Shown here in pieces: positions 49,635-58,225 of a DNA stretch of 64,000 bases. A model generated the notes under the pieces. The model ran no database searches, was not told the origin of the DNA, and saw only the letters and a program-made list of their open reading frames with translations. Origin of the DNA: an uncultured Clostridia bacterium. Its GTDB lineage: Bacteria; Bacillota; Clostridia; UBA1381. How positions within the stretch are numbered: position 1 is the first letter of the stretch; the number at the start of each line of letters is the position of its first letter. A program made the translations under genes and the position numbers. The DNA lies in NCBI GenBank assembly GCA_947631235.1, contig CANRKO010000006.1, positions 1 through 64,000 on the forward strand. Direction: 5' to 3'.

Positions 49635-50765
49635 TTACGGTTTTATGCAGACGTAAACAGCCGTGAGCGCGGCGAGGAAGATTATGTTCGCGGCTGTGAA
49701 GTAAATCATGTATTTTCCGCGCAGCGATTTGTTTTCATGTCCGAGGAGCTTAAACGATATAAGGCTCGCCATCGACGCTATCAATGTTCCCAGTCCGCCG
49801 ATGTTCACGCCGATGATAAGCGGTTTAAAGTTGTCGGTAAAGCCCGACAGCAAAAGCGCGGCGGGTACGTTGCTTATGACTTGGCTCGACAGTACGGCGG
49901 TGAGACATTCGCGGCTCGTGATTACGCTTTGCAGGAATTGCTCAAACGCCGGTATTCTCCCCATGTTGCCGATAAAGATGAAAAAGGCGATAAACGTTAG
50001 GAGCAGCGTGTAGTCCACGTCGGCGAAGATTTTACGGTCGGTCGCGGCTGTGAGCGCGATTATGATTATAAGCGTAAGGCGGTAGTCGATCACGCGCGCG
50101 ACGGTTAAAAGGCATATGATAAACGCGGTCAGGCAGACCGCGATTTTCTTTTTTGAGCCGAGACGTGCGGCGGTAAGGCTGACCGTTACCTCGTTTTTGC
50201 CGCCGAAAAAGAAAATCCATACCGCCAGAAGTAAAAACGATACGGCGGCGTACGGGAGCATAAGCGTCACAAATTCGCCCAAGCCCAGTCCCGACAAGCC
50301 TTGCAGGTAGAGATTCTGCGGGTTGCCTATCGGCGTGAGCATACTGCCGAGGTTCGCCGCAATCGTCTGCATTACGACTACGGGGATTATGAGCCGCTTT
50401 TTTTCGTCCTCTTCGAGCATATCGAGCGCGGTGAACGTGAACGGTACGAAGGTGATAAGCGCGACGTCGTTTGTAATAAGCATGCTGAAGAAAAAACAAA
50501 GCATGACGAGTATGAATACAAGGCTTTTAACGCCGCGGACGCGTCGGAGCATTTTTTCCGCGAGCATAGAAAACACGCCCGTTTTCCTCAGTCCCGCCAT
50601 TACAGCCATGAGACAAAAGAGGAGTGAGAGCGTGCGGAAGTCTATGTAGTTTATGTATTGCGCGTCGGGCGTTACGAAAAACGACGACGCGATCGCGAGT
50701 ACCGCCGCGATGCTGAGTACCGTTTCGCGCTTTACAAAGGCGGTTATGTGTTTGATCGGTTTCAT
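49635..50765 (-). CDS. SLC13/ArsB-NhaD-type anion permease
   Basis: A 376-residue polytopic membrane protein with about ten TM segments (ISFR-like start IDFRTLSLLFCLMAVMAGLR; LITNDVALITFVPFTF; TIAANLGSMLTPIGNPQNLY; and the repeat SQVISNVPAALLLSG, then GVNIGGLGTLIASMASLISF). The duplicated 'T-N-D-V-A' and 'SN-x-P-A' loops with following GNPQN are typical of the CitMHS/SLC13 ion transporter superfamily. Substrate (dicarboxylate, arsenite, Na+/H+) cannot be decided. Shorter than the ~430-residue norm. It stands alone. Confidence 0.85.
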   Translation of the reverse strand: MKPIKHITAFVKRETVLSIAAVLAIASSFFVTPDAQYINYIDFRTLSLLFCLMAVMAGLRKTGVFSMLAEKMLRRVRGVKSLVFILVMLCFFFSMLITNDVALITFVPFTFTALDMLEEDEKKRLIIPVVVMQTIAANLGSMLTPIGNPQNLYLQGLSGLGLGEFVTLMLPYAAVSFLLLAVWIFFFGGKNEVTVSLTAARLGSKKKIAVCLTAFIICLLTVARVIDYRLTLIIIIALTAATDRKIFADVDYTLLLTFIAFFIFIGNMGRIPAFEQFLQSVITSRECLTAVLSSQVISNVPAALLLSGFTDNFKPLIIGVNIGGLGTLIASMASLISFKLLGHENKSLRGKYMIYFTAANIIFLAALTAVYVCIKP

Positions 50766-50790
50766 ATGGGCTCCTGTGGGTGGTGTATGT

Positions 50791-50926
50791 GCCTCCCCTA
50801 TTAGGGGAGGTGTCGGCGCGTGCTATTGCGCAGCAATAGCTGACAAAGCCGACGGAGGGGTTTATGTTATCATTAATAAAACCCCTCAGTCACACTTCGT
50901 GCGACAGCTCCCCTAGTAGGGGAGCC
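50791..50926. repeat. Family B hairpin repeat
   Basis: Same layout as 46275-46409, including the GCTATTGCGCAGCAATAGC inserted hairpin. It is followed by a family C palindrome at 50931-50955. Together they fill the 214-nt gap between the permease and the PurF-like gene. Confidence 0.8.
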
Positions 50927-50979
50927 TTACGGGCGACCGCGAGGGTCGCCCCTACGGCGCATGGGATATAACCTTTCTT

Positions 50980-52398
50980 TTATTCCTTACCGTTCCAGCA
51001 GTAGGTGCAAAGCTTGCACTCGGGCAGACCTACGGACTCAATCATATCGTCAAGGCGGTGGTAGCGCAGTGAGGTAAAGTTACGCTCGGCGCATATCTCG
51101 TCAATCATTTCCTTGTAATTTGTACTGTCGGGGTCGGCGTAGTCGGCGAGAAGTGCGTCGCTCACGTCGTCGCCCTCGCGCTCTCTTATCACGCGTCTCG
51201 CGATAAGGTCAAGCTCCGACGTGGAGCGCGAGAAGTTCAGATACTTGCAGCCGAACATTATCGGCGGACACGCCGGACGTATATGTACCTCGTTCGCGCC
51301 GCTCTCGTACAGAAACTCCGTCGTTTCGCGAAGCTGCGTTCCCCTTACGATGGAGTCGTCGATGAGCAGCAGGCTCTTGTCATGTATAAGATCCTGCACG
51401 GGTATCAGTTTCATTCTCGCTATCATGTCGCGCTCCGCCTGGTTCGGCGGCATAAACGAGCGCGGCCACGTCGGCGTGTACTTTATAAACGGGCGCGCGA
51501 ACGGTATACCCGACTCGTTCGCGTAGCCTATCGCGTGGGCGATACCCGAATCGGGCACGCCGGCTACCATGTCGGGCTTTATATTGCCCTCGTTCATGTC
51601 GCGCCGCGCAAGCATCTCACCGCAGCGGTAACGCATATTTTCAACGTTTATGCCCTCGTAGCACGAGGTCGGGTAGCCGTAGTAAATCCACAAAAATGTG
51701 CATATCTTCATTTCGTCCCCGGGCGGCGACACCGTTTCTACGCCGTCGGCGGTGATAAACACGATTTCGCCCGGTCCGAGGTTTTTGTAGTCGCTGTAGC
51801 CGAGGTTCAGATACGCAAAACTCTCGAACGACGCGCAGAACGCGCCGTCCTTGTGACCGATAATAATCGGCGTTCTGCCGAGACGGTCGCGCGCGGCGTA
51901 TATGCCGTCGGGCGTTAAAATGAGCATACTCATCGAGCCTTTTATCACATTCTGGGCGTGTTTTATGCCGTCAATCAGCGTGCTTTCCTGGTTGATTATC
52001 GCGGCGACAAGTTCCGTCTGGTTGATGTTCCCGCCGCTCATTTCGAGGAAGTGCGGGTTGCCCTTGCTGTAAGCCATATCGACAAGTTCGTCGGAGTTTG
52101 AAATAAGTCCGACGGTCGTTATCGCGAAACTGCCGAGGTGCGAGCGTACGATAAGCGGCTGCGGCTCGTTGTCCGATATACAGCCTATGCCGGAAGTTCC
52201 TTCCATTTCATTTACGTCGCTCTCAAACTTCGTGCGGAACGGCGAGTTTTCTATATTGTGTATCGCGCGGTTAAAGCCGTCCTTGCCGTACACAGCCATG
52301 CCGCCTCTTTTTGTGCCGAGATGTGAGTGATAGTCAATACCGAAAAACAAATCGTACACACAGTTTTTCTTGGCAATTACGCCGAATATTCCTCCCAT
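50980..52398 (-). CDS. PurF-like amidophosphoribosyltransferase lacking the catalytic Cys
   Basis: 472 residues with both PurF domains: an N-terminal Ntn glutaminase fold (YHSHLGTKRGGMAVYGKDGF, IGCISDNEPQPLIVRSHLG, NQTELVAAIINQ) and a C-terminal phosphoribosyltransferase domain with the PRPP loop LLLIDDSIVRGTQLRE. The mature N-terminus of true PurF is Cys; here it is MGGIFGVIAKK, with Gly where Cys should be. The start is firm (GGGAGGT 6 nt upstream). Final Cys cluster CKLCTYCW. A paralogue class seen in Clostridia; glutaminase activity is unlikely, so the reaction is uncertain. 16 nt after valS. Confidence 0.88.
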   Translation of the reverse strand: MGGIFGVIAKKNCVYDLFFGIDYHSHLGTKRGGMAVYGKDGFNRAIHNIENSPFRTKFESDVNEMEGTSGIGCISDNEPQPLIVRSHLGSFAITTVGLISNSDELVDMAYSKGNPHFLEMSGGNINQTELVAAIINQESTLIDGIKHAQNVIKGSMSMLILTPDGIYAARDRLGRTPIIIGHKDGAFCASFESFAYLNLGYSDYKNLGPGEIVFITADGVETVSPPGDEMKICTFLWIYYGYPTSCYEGINVENMRYRCGEMLARRDMNEGNIKPDMVAGVPDSGIAHAIGYANESGIPFARPFIKYTPTWPRSFMPPNQAERDMIARMKLIPVQDLIHDKSLLLIDDSIVRGTQLRETTEFLYESGANEVHIRPACPPIMFGCKYLNFSRSTSELDLIARRVIREREGDDVSDALLADYADPDSTNYKEMIDEICAERNFTSLRYHRLDDMIESVGLPECKLCTYCWNGKE

Positions 52399-52414
52399 AA
52401 ATACCTCCCAATCA

Positions 52415-55057
52415 TTAAAGCTGTTCCATAGACGCGATGTTCGCGAGGACTTTATCGAGCATTTCACGGTATTTTACGCCCTTTGCCTTTTCCTCGTCGA
52501 TTACCTTCTGCGGCGCTTTTGAGACGAAGCCCTGATTATTAAGCTTGCCCTCAACGCGCTTTATTTCGCCCTCTAACTTTTTCTTTTCAGCCTGCAGTCT
52601 TTGTAATTCCTTATCCTTATCAACAAGCTCGTCAAGCGGCAGGAATATTTCAGCCGACGGTACGACAACGTTTACGGCGTTCGCGTCGATGCCGCTCTTG
52701 TCGGACTGCACGACAGTCTCGCTTGCCGACGCCAATTTTTCAAAGAAGATTTTTCCCTTCTCGAACACGTCCGTTTTGTCGGTCACGATTATCGTCTTAG
52801 CCTTCTTCGACGGCGGAACGTTCATTTCCGCGCGGCGGTTCCTTATCGCCGTGATAGCGTCCATGATAAGCCGCATCGCGCTTTCCTCCGCCTTGAAGTT
52901 GAATTTTTCGTCGTACTCGGGGTAGCGGCTTATCATAATGCTCTCGCCCTCGTGCGGAAGGTGCTGCCAGATTTCCTCGGTTATGAACGGCATGAACGGG
53001 TGCAAAAGTTTCATCGTGTTTGACAGCACGTATGTGAGAACGTACTGCGCCGTTTTGCCCGTCGCGTTCTCCTTGTCAAACAGGCGCGGCTTTACAAGCT
53101 CGATATACCAGTCGCAGAACGTGTCCCAGATGAAATCGTACAAATTCGACAGCGCAACGCCGAGCTCGAATTTGTCGATGTTCTCCGTTACCGCCTTGAC
53201 GGTATCGTTGTAGCGCGATAAAATCCACTTGTCCTCAAGCTGCAGCTCGCTTATGTCGGGCAGCTTGTTTTCGGTAATATCGAGGTTCATCAGCGTAAAT
53301 CTCGACGCGTTCCATATCTTGTTCGCGAAGTTTCTGCTCGCCTCGACGCGCTCGATGTAGAAACGCATATCGTTTCCGGGCGCGTTGCCGGTCGCGAGTG
53401 TAAAGCGCAGCGCGTCCGCGCCGTACTGCTCGATTATTTCCAACGGGTCTATGCCGTTGCCGAGCGACTTCGACATCTTGCGTCCCTGCGAGTCGCGGAC
53501 AAGTCCGTGAATGAACACGTGCCTGAACGGCGCTTTGCCGGTGTGTTCCATCGCCGAGAATACCATTCTCGAAACCCAGAAGAATATTATATCGTAGCCC
53601 GTGACGAGTACGCTCGTCGGGTAGAAGTAGTCCAAATCCTCGGTTTTGTCGGGCCAGCCGAGCGTCGAGAAGGGCCAAAGCGCCGACGAGAACCACGTGT
53701 CAAGTACGTCCTCGTCTTGGTGAACCTTGCCGCCGCATTTCGGGCAGACGGTTATATCCTCTTTTGAAACGGTCGTTTCTCCGCACTCGTCGCAGTAAAA
53801 CGCGGGTATTCTGTGTCCCCACCAAAGCTGGCGCGATATGCACCAGTCGAGTACGTTTTCCATCCAGTTCATATAGATTTTTGAGAAACGCTCGGGGATA
53901 AACGACGTGTCGCCGTTTTTGACCGCGTCGATAGCGGGTTTGGCGAGAGGTTTCATTTTTACGAACCACTGCTTTGAAATTATAGGCTCTACCGTCGTTC
54001 CGCAGCGGTAGCACGTTCCTACGTTGTGGCTGTGATCCTCGACCTTGACGAGCAAGCCCTGCTCCTCCAAGTCCTTTACGATAGCCTTTCTCGCGTCGTA
54101 GCGATCCATGCCCTCGTATTTGCCGCCGTAGTGGTTTATCGTCGCGTCGTCGTTCATTACCTTGATTTGTTCGAGATTGTGGCGTTTGCCGACCTCGAAG
54201 TCGTTGGGGTCGTGCGCGGGCGTGATTTTAACGCAGCCCGTACCGAAGTCCTTGTCAACGTATTCGTCCGCGATAACGGGAATCTCGCGTCCGACAAGCG
54301 GCAGGATAAGCGTTTTGCCTACGAGATCCTTGTATCTCTCGTCCTCGGGGTTTACCGCTACCGCCGTATCGCCCAAAAGCGTTTCGGGACGCGTCGTGGC
54401 GATTATCACGCAGCCGCTGCCGTCCTTTATCGGGTACTTGATGTGCCAGAAATGACCCGCCTGCTCCTCGTGCTCGACCTCCGCGTCGGAAAGAGCCGTG
54501 ATGCAGTGCGGACACCAGTTTATAATGCGCGAGCCCTGGTAGATAAGCCCTTTGTTGTAGAGGTTTACGAATACCTCGCGCACCGCCTTCGAGCAGCCCT
54601 CGTCCATCGTGAACCGCTCTCTGTCCCAGTCGCACGACGAGCCTATCTTTTTAAGCTGGTTTATAATTCTGTCGCCGTACATCTTTTTCCAGTCCCAGAC
54701 GCGGTCGAGGAATTTTTCGCGTCCCAGGTCGTAGCGCGTAAGACCCTCCTTTTCGCGCAGTTCCGCCTCGACTTTTATCTGCGTCGCGATGCCGGCGTGA
54801 TCCGTGCCGGGGATCCACAGCGCGTTGTAGCCCTGCATACGCTTGTAGCGGATAAGAATGTCCTGCAGCGTTTCATCGAGAGCGTGTCCCATGTGGAGCT
54901 GTCCCGTTACGTTGGGGGGCGGGATTACGATGGTGAAGGGTTTCTTGGTCTTGTCCACCTCCGCGTGGAAGTAGCCTTTCGTTACCCAGTTGTTGTATAT
55001 CCTGTCCTCAAATTCGGACGGGTCGTAGGTTTTTGAGATGTTGTTTTTGTCTTGCAT
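52415..55057 (-). CDS. valS: Valyl-tRNA synthetase
   Basis: An 880-residue class Ia synthetase charging tRNA-Val. HIGH-type motif [20 protein letters not shown], editing (CP1) domain with [19 protein letters not shown] and the [19 protein letters not shown] segment, the KMSKS motif in [15 protein letters not shown], the anticodon domain, and the C-terminal coiled-coil arm ([20 protein letters not shown]). All parts are complete. I found no T-box leader upstream, which is unusual for a Firmicute valS. Followed 16 nt later by the PurF-like gene. Confidence 0.97.
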   Translation of the reverse strand: MQDKNNISKTYDPSEFEDRIYNNWVTKGYFHAEVDKTKKPFTIVIPPPNVTGQLHMGHALDETLQDILIRYKRMQGYNALWIPGTDHAGIATQIKVEAELREKEGLTRYDLGREKFLDRVWDWKKMYGDRIINQLKKIGSSCDWDRERFTMDEGCSKAVREVFVNLYNKGLIYQGSRIINWCPHCITALSDAEVEHEEQAGHFWHIKYPIKDGSGCVIIATTRPETLLGDTAVAVNPEDERYKDLVGKTLILPLVGREIPVIADEYVDKDFGTGCVKITPAHDPNDFEVGKRHNLEQIKVMNDDATINHYGGKYEGMDRYDARKAIVKDLEEQGLLVKVEDHSHNVGTCYRCGTTVEPIISKQWFVKMKPLAKPAIDAVKNGDTSFIPERFSKIYMNWMENVLDWCISRQLWWGHRIPAFYCDECGETTVSKEDITVCPKCGGKVHQDEDVLDTWFSSALWPFSTLGWPDKTEDLDYFYPTSVLVTGYDIIFFWVSRMVFSAMEHTGKAPFRHVFIHGLVRDSQGRKMSKSLGNGIDPLEIIEQYGADALRFTLATGNAPGNDMRFYIERVEASRNFANKIWNASRFTLMNLDITENKLPDISELQLEDKWILSRYNDTVKAVTENIDKFELGVALSNLYDFIWDTFCDWYIELVKPRLFDKENATGKTAQYVLTYVLSNTMKLLHPFMPFITEEIWQHLPHEGESIMISRYPEYDEKFNFKAEESAMRLIMDAITAIRNRRAEMNVPPSKKAKTIIVTDKTDVFEKGKIFFEKLASASETVVQSDKSGIDANAVNVVVPSAEIFLPLDELVDKDKELQRLQAEKKKLEGEIKRVEGKLNNQGFVSKAPQKVIDEEKAKGVKYREMLDKVLANIASMEQL

Positions 55058-55100
55058 TTATATTTTCTCCTTTTGGATGTTGTGGGTTTGTTTATGTGCG

Positions 55101-55377
55101 GACTGTCGAGGGCGCCAGCCCCTACGGCGCACTATTTACAAATAACGGGTGTAGGGTACGGCGCCCTCGAGGGTCGCCCCTACGGAGTGTCAGGGATAAA
55201 CCCCTCAGTCACACTTCGTGTGACAGCTCCCCTAGTAGGGGAGCCATACGCTTGCGTATGGTAGGCGTGTTCGCTTGCGAACAAACGCCGTAGCAAGGGG
55301 AGCCATACGGCGAGCGCCGCATATCGTGAGCCTCCCCTATTAGGGGAGGTGTCGGCGTAGCCGACGGAGGGGTTTGT
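55101..55377. repeat. Cluster of family C-like and half family B repeats
   Basis: Fills most of the 55058-55393 gap. Family C relatives: GGGCGCCAGCCCCTACGGCG (near 55113) and CGAGGGTCGCCCCTACGG (near 55169). Then the right half of family B (55198-55243, AAACCCCTCAGTCACACTTC to GGGGAGCC), ~85 nt of other hairpin-rich sequence, then the left half of family B (55331-55377). The two halves are in reversed order, as if two tandem copies had recombined. Confidence 0.65.
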
Positions 55378-55393
55378 TTCCGCAAATATATCA

Positions 55394-55594
55394 TTACATT
55401 CCGCCGCTTTGGTCGAGGAGGAATATCGCCAAAAAGGCGACCACCGCCACGCCGAGAGCGGCGTACTTGACTCGCAGCACCGCCTTATCCGTCGCTTCCT
55501 TGTGTAATATCTTTTCCAATATAAATTTCGCGCGGAATGTCATAAAAAGCGCTATCACGCCCATGACAACCACCGCAATTTTTACCGCGAGCAT
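55394..55594 (-). CDS. Small two-TM membrane protein
   Basis: 66 residues, not recognised. Two hydrophobic helices (LAVKIAVVVMGVIALFMTF; KYAALGVAVVAFLAIFLL) separated by a basic loop FILEKILHKEATDKAVLRVK. The ATG at 55594 is well supported by AAAGGAG 9 nt upstream; longer ORF starts lack a site. Single gene, divergent from the OB-fold gene. A membrane assembly or regulatory role is possible but not shown. Confidence 0.75.
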   Translation of the reverse strand: MLAVKIAVVVMGVIALFMTFRAKFILEKILHKEATDKAVLRVKYAALGVAVVAFLAIFLLDQSGGM

Positions 55595-55778
55595 CCGTGT
55601 CCACTCCTTTACGCGATACTTATCCATTGTACGATATTTTATCATTATTTAGCGGCGATGTCAATACGCGGCAAATTTAATCGTATAATAAACCGAAAGA
55701 TTTAGCATAATAACCATGTAACGGGAATAAACATAACATGATAAAATATTTAATCACATCGAGGAGGAGTTTACGGAA

Positions 55779-56468
55779 ATGGATAATAATACGTCAAACA
55801 ATCAGGCTGTCATAATCGGGGAAATAGAAAGCGATTTCGTTTTAAGCCATGAAATATACGCGGAAAAGTTTTATACGTGTACGGTGCGCGTTCCGCGTCT
55901 TAGCGGCACGGCTGACAATATACGCGTCATGGTTTCGGAAAGGCTGCTGTTGGGCGGCGGTTTCGAGGTGGGCGACACGGTCGTTATAACGGGTCAGTTC
56001 CGTTCGTACAACAGCTACGAGGACGGCGGCAACCGTCTTGTTCTTACGGTGTTCGCGAAGGATATTGAGCTTGCGGACGGCGAGGACAGCAAGAATCCGA
56101 ATTCGCTGTATTTAAACGGCTTTATCTGCAAGCCGCCCGTTTACCGCACAACTCCGTTCGGACGTGAAATAACCGACCTTCTTCTCGCAGTGAACCGCAG
56201 CTACAACAAATCGGACTACATACCGATTATAGCATGGGGGCGCAACGCGAGGTTCGCGAAAAGTCTTAACGTCGGTGACAATATAAAGATTTGGGGACGT
56301 ATTCAGTCGAGGACGTACCAAAAGCGTCTCGACGACGAAAAAACAATAGAAAAAACGGCTTACGAGGTATCCGTAAACAGGATGGAACTCGCAGCCGCCG
56401 ATGAAAGCGCGCCGTATGAGACAGATACTGCCGTCACACAGCAAAACGGCACAGCCGTTACACAATAA
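55779..56468 (+). CDS. Tandem OB-fold (SSB-like) protein
   Basis: 229 residues. Two OB-fold units resembling single-stranded DNA-binding proteins: residues ~8-100 (AVIIGEIESDFVLSHEIYAE, FEVGDTVVITGQFRSYN) and ~105-205 (LYLNGFICKPPVYRTTPFGR, EITDLLLAVNRSYNKSDYIP, IIAWGRNARFAKSLNVGDNI). The second is the more SSB/PriB-like. A Gln/Thr-rich tail ends with two repeats of a short motif (TAVTQQNGTAVTQ), without the DDDIPF-type tip of true SSB. GAGGAGG precedes the ATG. Probably a paralogue that binds ssDNA or a replication protein. Convergent with PP2C, 12 nt apart. Confidence 0.8.
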   Translation: MDNNTSNNQAVIIGEIESDFVLSHEIYAEKFYTCTVRVPRLSGTADNIRVMVSERLLLGGGFEVGDTVVITGQFRSYNSYEDGGNRLVLTVFAKDIELADGEDSKNPNSLYLNGFICKPPVYRTTPFGREITDLLLAVNRSYNKSDYIPIIAWGRNARFAKSLNVGDNIKIWGRIQSRTYQKRLDDEKTIEKTAYEVSVNRMELAAADESAPYETDTAVTQQNGTAVTQ

Positions 56469-56484
56469 AACGGCAAGCCGTCAA
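56446..56484. other. Two tandem small hairpins between convergent genes
   Basis: AACGGC-ACA-GCCGTT in the end of the OB-fold gene, and AACGGC-A-GCCGT overlapping the PP2C stop. No long T-run, so weak terminators at best. Confidence 0.4.
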
Positions 56485-57194
56485 ACAATAATCGCAAACG
56501 CGCTGTAGTTGTCGTTTCCTTCCTTTTCCTTTTTGTGCAGCGCGGCGAGCATTTTTTCGAGCCACTCGCCGGGCGAACGGGAGGATCTCAGCGTTTTCTC
56601 GACGGTTCTTTCGTTCGTAAGCTCCCAAAAGCCGTCGCTGCATATTAAAAACGCGTCGCCGTGTTTGAGCGTAACGATGTCGGAAACGTCGGGAACGTCC
56701 TGCGCGCCGCCGATTATGCAGCGGGTAAGCTTGCTTTGGTCGGCGCTCGTGCGTATCTCGTCGTAGGTTATTATGCCGCTTTCAAACTTCATAAACGCGA
56801 CGCTGTGGTCGTCGGTGATCTCGGATATTTCGCCGTCGGTTATACGGTAGATACGGCTGTCGCCTATGTGCGCCCATACAGCCGTTTCGCCGTCGGTTAA
56901 AAGCAGCGCAGCGGTGGTCGCCATATCGAACGGCGCGCCGTCCCATTTTGCCGCTTTTACGCTGTCCGACGCGGCTTTTATATATTCCTCGGCAGCCTCG
57001 GGCGTTATGCGCGGGTTTTTCTTGAACTCCTCACACACAGCCTTTGCGGCGGTCTTTGACGCGGTTTCGCCGCCGTCGTGTCCGCCGAGTCCGTCGCAAA
57101 GAATAAAACACCACATTTTTTCTTTATTCGCGTGGCAGATGTAATCCTCGTTGTTTTCTCTGCCGCCTCTATTGGTTATCGCCGCCGCTCTCAT
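56481..57194 (-). CDS. PP2C-family Ser/Thr protein phosphatase
   Basis: A 237-residue metal-dependent phosphatase. Motifs in order: RGGRENNEDYICHANKEK, ILCDGLGGHDGGETASK (metal Asp and Gly), ATTAALLLTDG, AHIGDSRIYRI, DDHSVAFM, FLICSDGFWEL, and DNYSAFAIIV with the last metal Asp. The ATG at 57194 (GGGGAGG 6 nt upstream) overlaps the preceding gene by 26 nt. No partner kinase is in the window. The PASTA kinase-PP2C system and IreB may be linked, but the usual prkC/stp locus is not here, so this may be a separate phosphatase. Confidence 0.92.
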   Translation of the reverse strand: MRAAAITNRGGRENNEDYICHANKEKMWCFILCDGLGGHDGGETASKTAAKAVCEEFKKNPRITPEAAEEYIKAASDSVKAAKWDGAPFDMATTAALLLTDGETAVWAHIGDSRIYRITDGEISEITDDHSVAFMKFESGIITYDEIRTSADQSKLTRCIIGGAQDVPDVSDIVTLKHGDAFLICSDGFWELTNERTVEKTLRSSRSPGEWLEKMLAALHKKEKEGNDNYSAFAIIV

Positions 57195-57489
57195 CGAGTT
57201 CCTCCCCGCCTTCCGTAACAAACGGTATATTGGTTTCATTGTCTTTCGCGCCGTAATTTTCGCTTACCTCGGTATTACTGCTGGTAAGTCTGTTTATTTC
57301 CTCCTGCATTGCGGCGCGGTCTTTGAGCGCCTCGTCGTACATCGCTTTCGTCCTGCTTACGGACGAGTACAAAACGGCGGCGGCAACGGTCAGAACGGCT
57401 ATGATACACGCCATTGCCGCTATGATTATACGCGCCGCACGTGCTCTCTCCGCCGTGTAATTCTGCTCTTTTACACGCTTGTAATCCAT
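57169..57489 (-). CDS. Single-TM protein with coiled coil
   Basis: 106 residues, not recognised. A basic cytoplasmic N-terminus (MDYKRVKEQNYTAERARAAR), one TM helix (IIIAAMACIIAVLTVAAAVL), a coiled coil (TKAMYDEALKDRAAMQEEIN) and an acidic disordered tail. Bitopic topology resembles small FtsL/DivIC-like proteins but no family is clear. The start overlaps the CYTH stop by one base (TAATG) and its end overlaps PP2C, so it is translated with both; it may anchor the phosphatase. Confidence 0.75.
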   Translation of the reverse strand: MDYKRVKEQNYTAERARAARIIIAAMACIIAVLTVAAAVLYSSVSRTKAMYDEALKDRAAMQEEINRLTSSNTEVSENYGAKDNETNIPFVTEGGEELDESGGDNQ

Positions 57490-58049
57490 TACCTATCCCC
57501 TCCGCCGCGCTTTTTATACTCGCCGAGAAAGCGCGAGAATTTTCCGACGCTTTTTTGGTTGAACGCCACTCCGAGCGACATGAGCTTTATGAGCAGGTCG
57601 GCGCTCATTTTTTCGACGTATTCAAGCTCGACCTCGTAGTCGGTCGTGTCGAAATATGTCGTTTTGTCAAGGCAAAGCTCGGTGTCGCCGCGCCGCAGCG
57701 TGCGGCGTTTCGTTACGGACGCGCCCATGCGGTACAACTCGCCTACGTCCATGCCCGTTACTTTTTTCGCCGTTTCGGCGTCTATGGTTTCGCTTACGCC
57801 GTCCGTTGCAAACTCCGTCTCCTCGCATATCTGGAGCGGGCTGTCACTGTTTGTATGCCGCTTTACCTGTATCTTCGCCGTGTCGTCCGTTACGCGGACG
57901 CGAACCATTATGTGATTTTTGCGCAGTATGCCGCCGCGGTCGGTGTAGTAATGGTTCTCCTGCGTGAACACGCTGCCCCAGTTGAAGGCGCGTTTTACCT
58001 TCGTGTACGTGTCAAAGTCTATTATGCTCTTTAATTCGGTTTCCTTCAT
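57489..58049 (-). CDS. CYTH-domain phosphatase-like protein
   Basis: 186 residues of the CYTH (triphosphate tunnel) fold. The ExExK motif is reduced at the start (MKETELKSII), then VRVRVTDDTAKIQVKRHTNS supplies the basic strand, ICEETEFATDG an acidic one, and LCLDKTTYFDTTDYEVELEY the later strands with E-x-E. Members hydrolyse inorganic or thiamine triphosphate, or act as class IV adenylate cyclases. The strand motifs favour a triphosphatase, but the first Glu pattern is shortened. It overlaps the DUF4250 stop (ATGA). Confidence 0.85.
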   Translation of the reverse strand: MKETELKSIIDFDTYTKVKRAFNWGSVFTQENHYYTDRGGILRKNHIMVRVRVTDDTAKIQVKRHTNSDSPLQICEETEFATDGVSETIDAETAKKVTGMDVGELYRMGASVTKRRTLRRGDTELCLDKTTYFDTTDYEVELEYVEKMSADLLIKLMSLGVAFNQKSVGKFSRFLGEYKKRGGGDR

Positions 58050-58222
58050 ACGAACTGATTTCTCTCTTTCTTATATGTATATCCTATTTCGGCAAGCTTT
58101 CTTTCTATCTCCCTGCCGTCCGTTTCCATGTCGCGGCACATCTCGTCAAATGACGGGTAAAAGTCGCGCAGCTTTGTGTTTACAAAGCTTAAAAGTATCG
58201 CGGGGTCTTGCGGTATAGTCAT
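58046..58222 (-). CDS. DUF4250 small protein
   Basis: 58 residues: MTIPQDPAILLSFVNTKLRD, FYPSFDEMCRDMETDGREIE, RKLAEIGYTYKKERNQFV. This matches the DUF4250 family, a small helical protein of unknown function widely present in gut Clostridia and Bacteroidetes. Its ATG lies 3 nt after the DUF2264 stop, with no separate strong ribosome binding site, and its TGA overlaps the CYTH ATG. So it is translated as part of the DUF2264-DUF4250-CYTH-TM-PP2C chain. Confidence 0.88.
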   Translation of the reverse strand: MTIPQDPAILLSFVNTKLRDFYPSFDEMCRDMETDGREIERKLAEIGYTYKKERNQFV

Positions 58223-58225
58223 AGT

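Noticed and set aside
54026-55036. 336-codon plus-strand ORF opposite valS
   Set aside because: Val/Arg-rich antisense shadow; valS is complete on the other strand.
55058-55393. Possible T-box leader upstream of valS
   Set aside because: No T-box sequence or specifier stem was seen; the space is filled by hairpin repeats.
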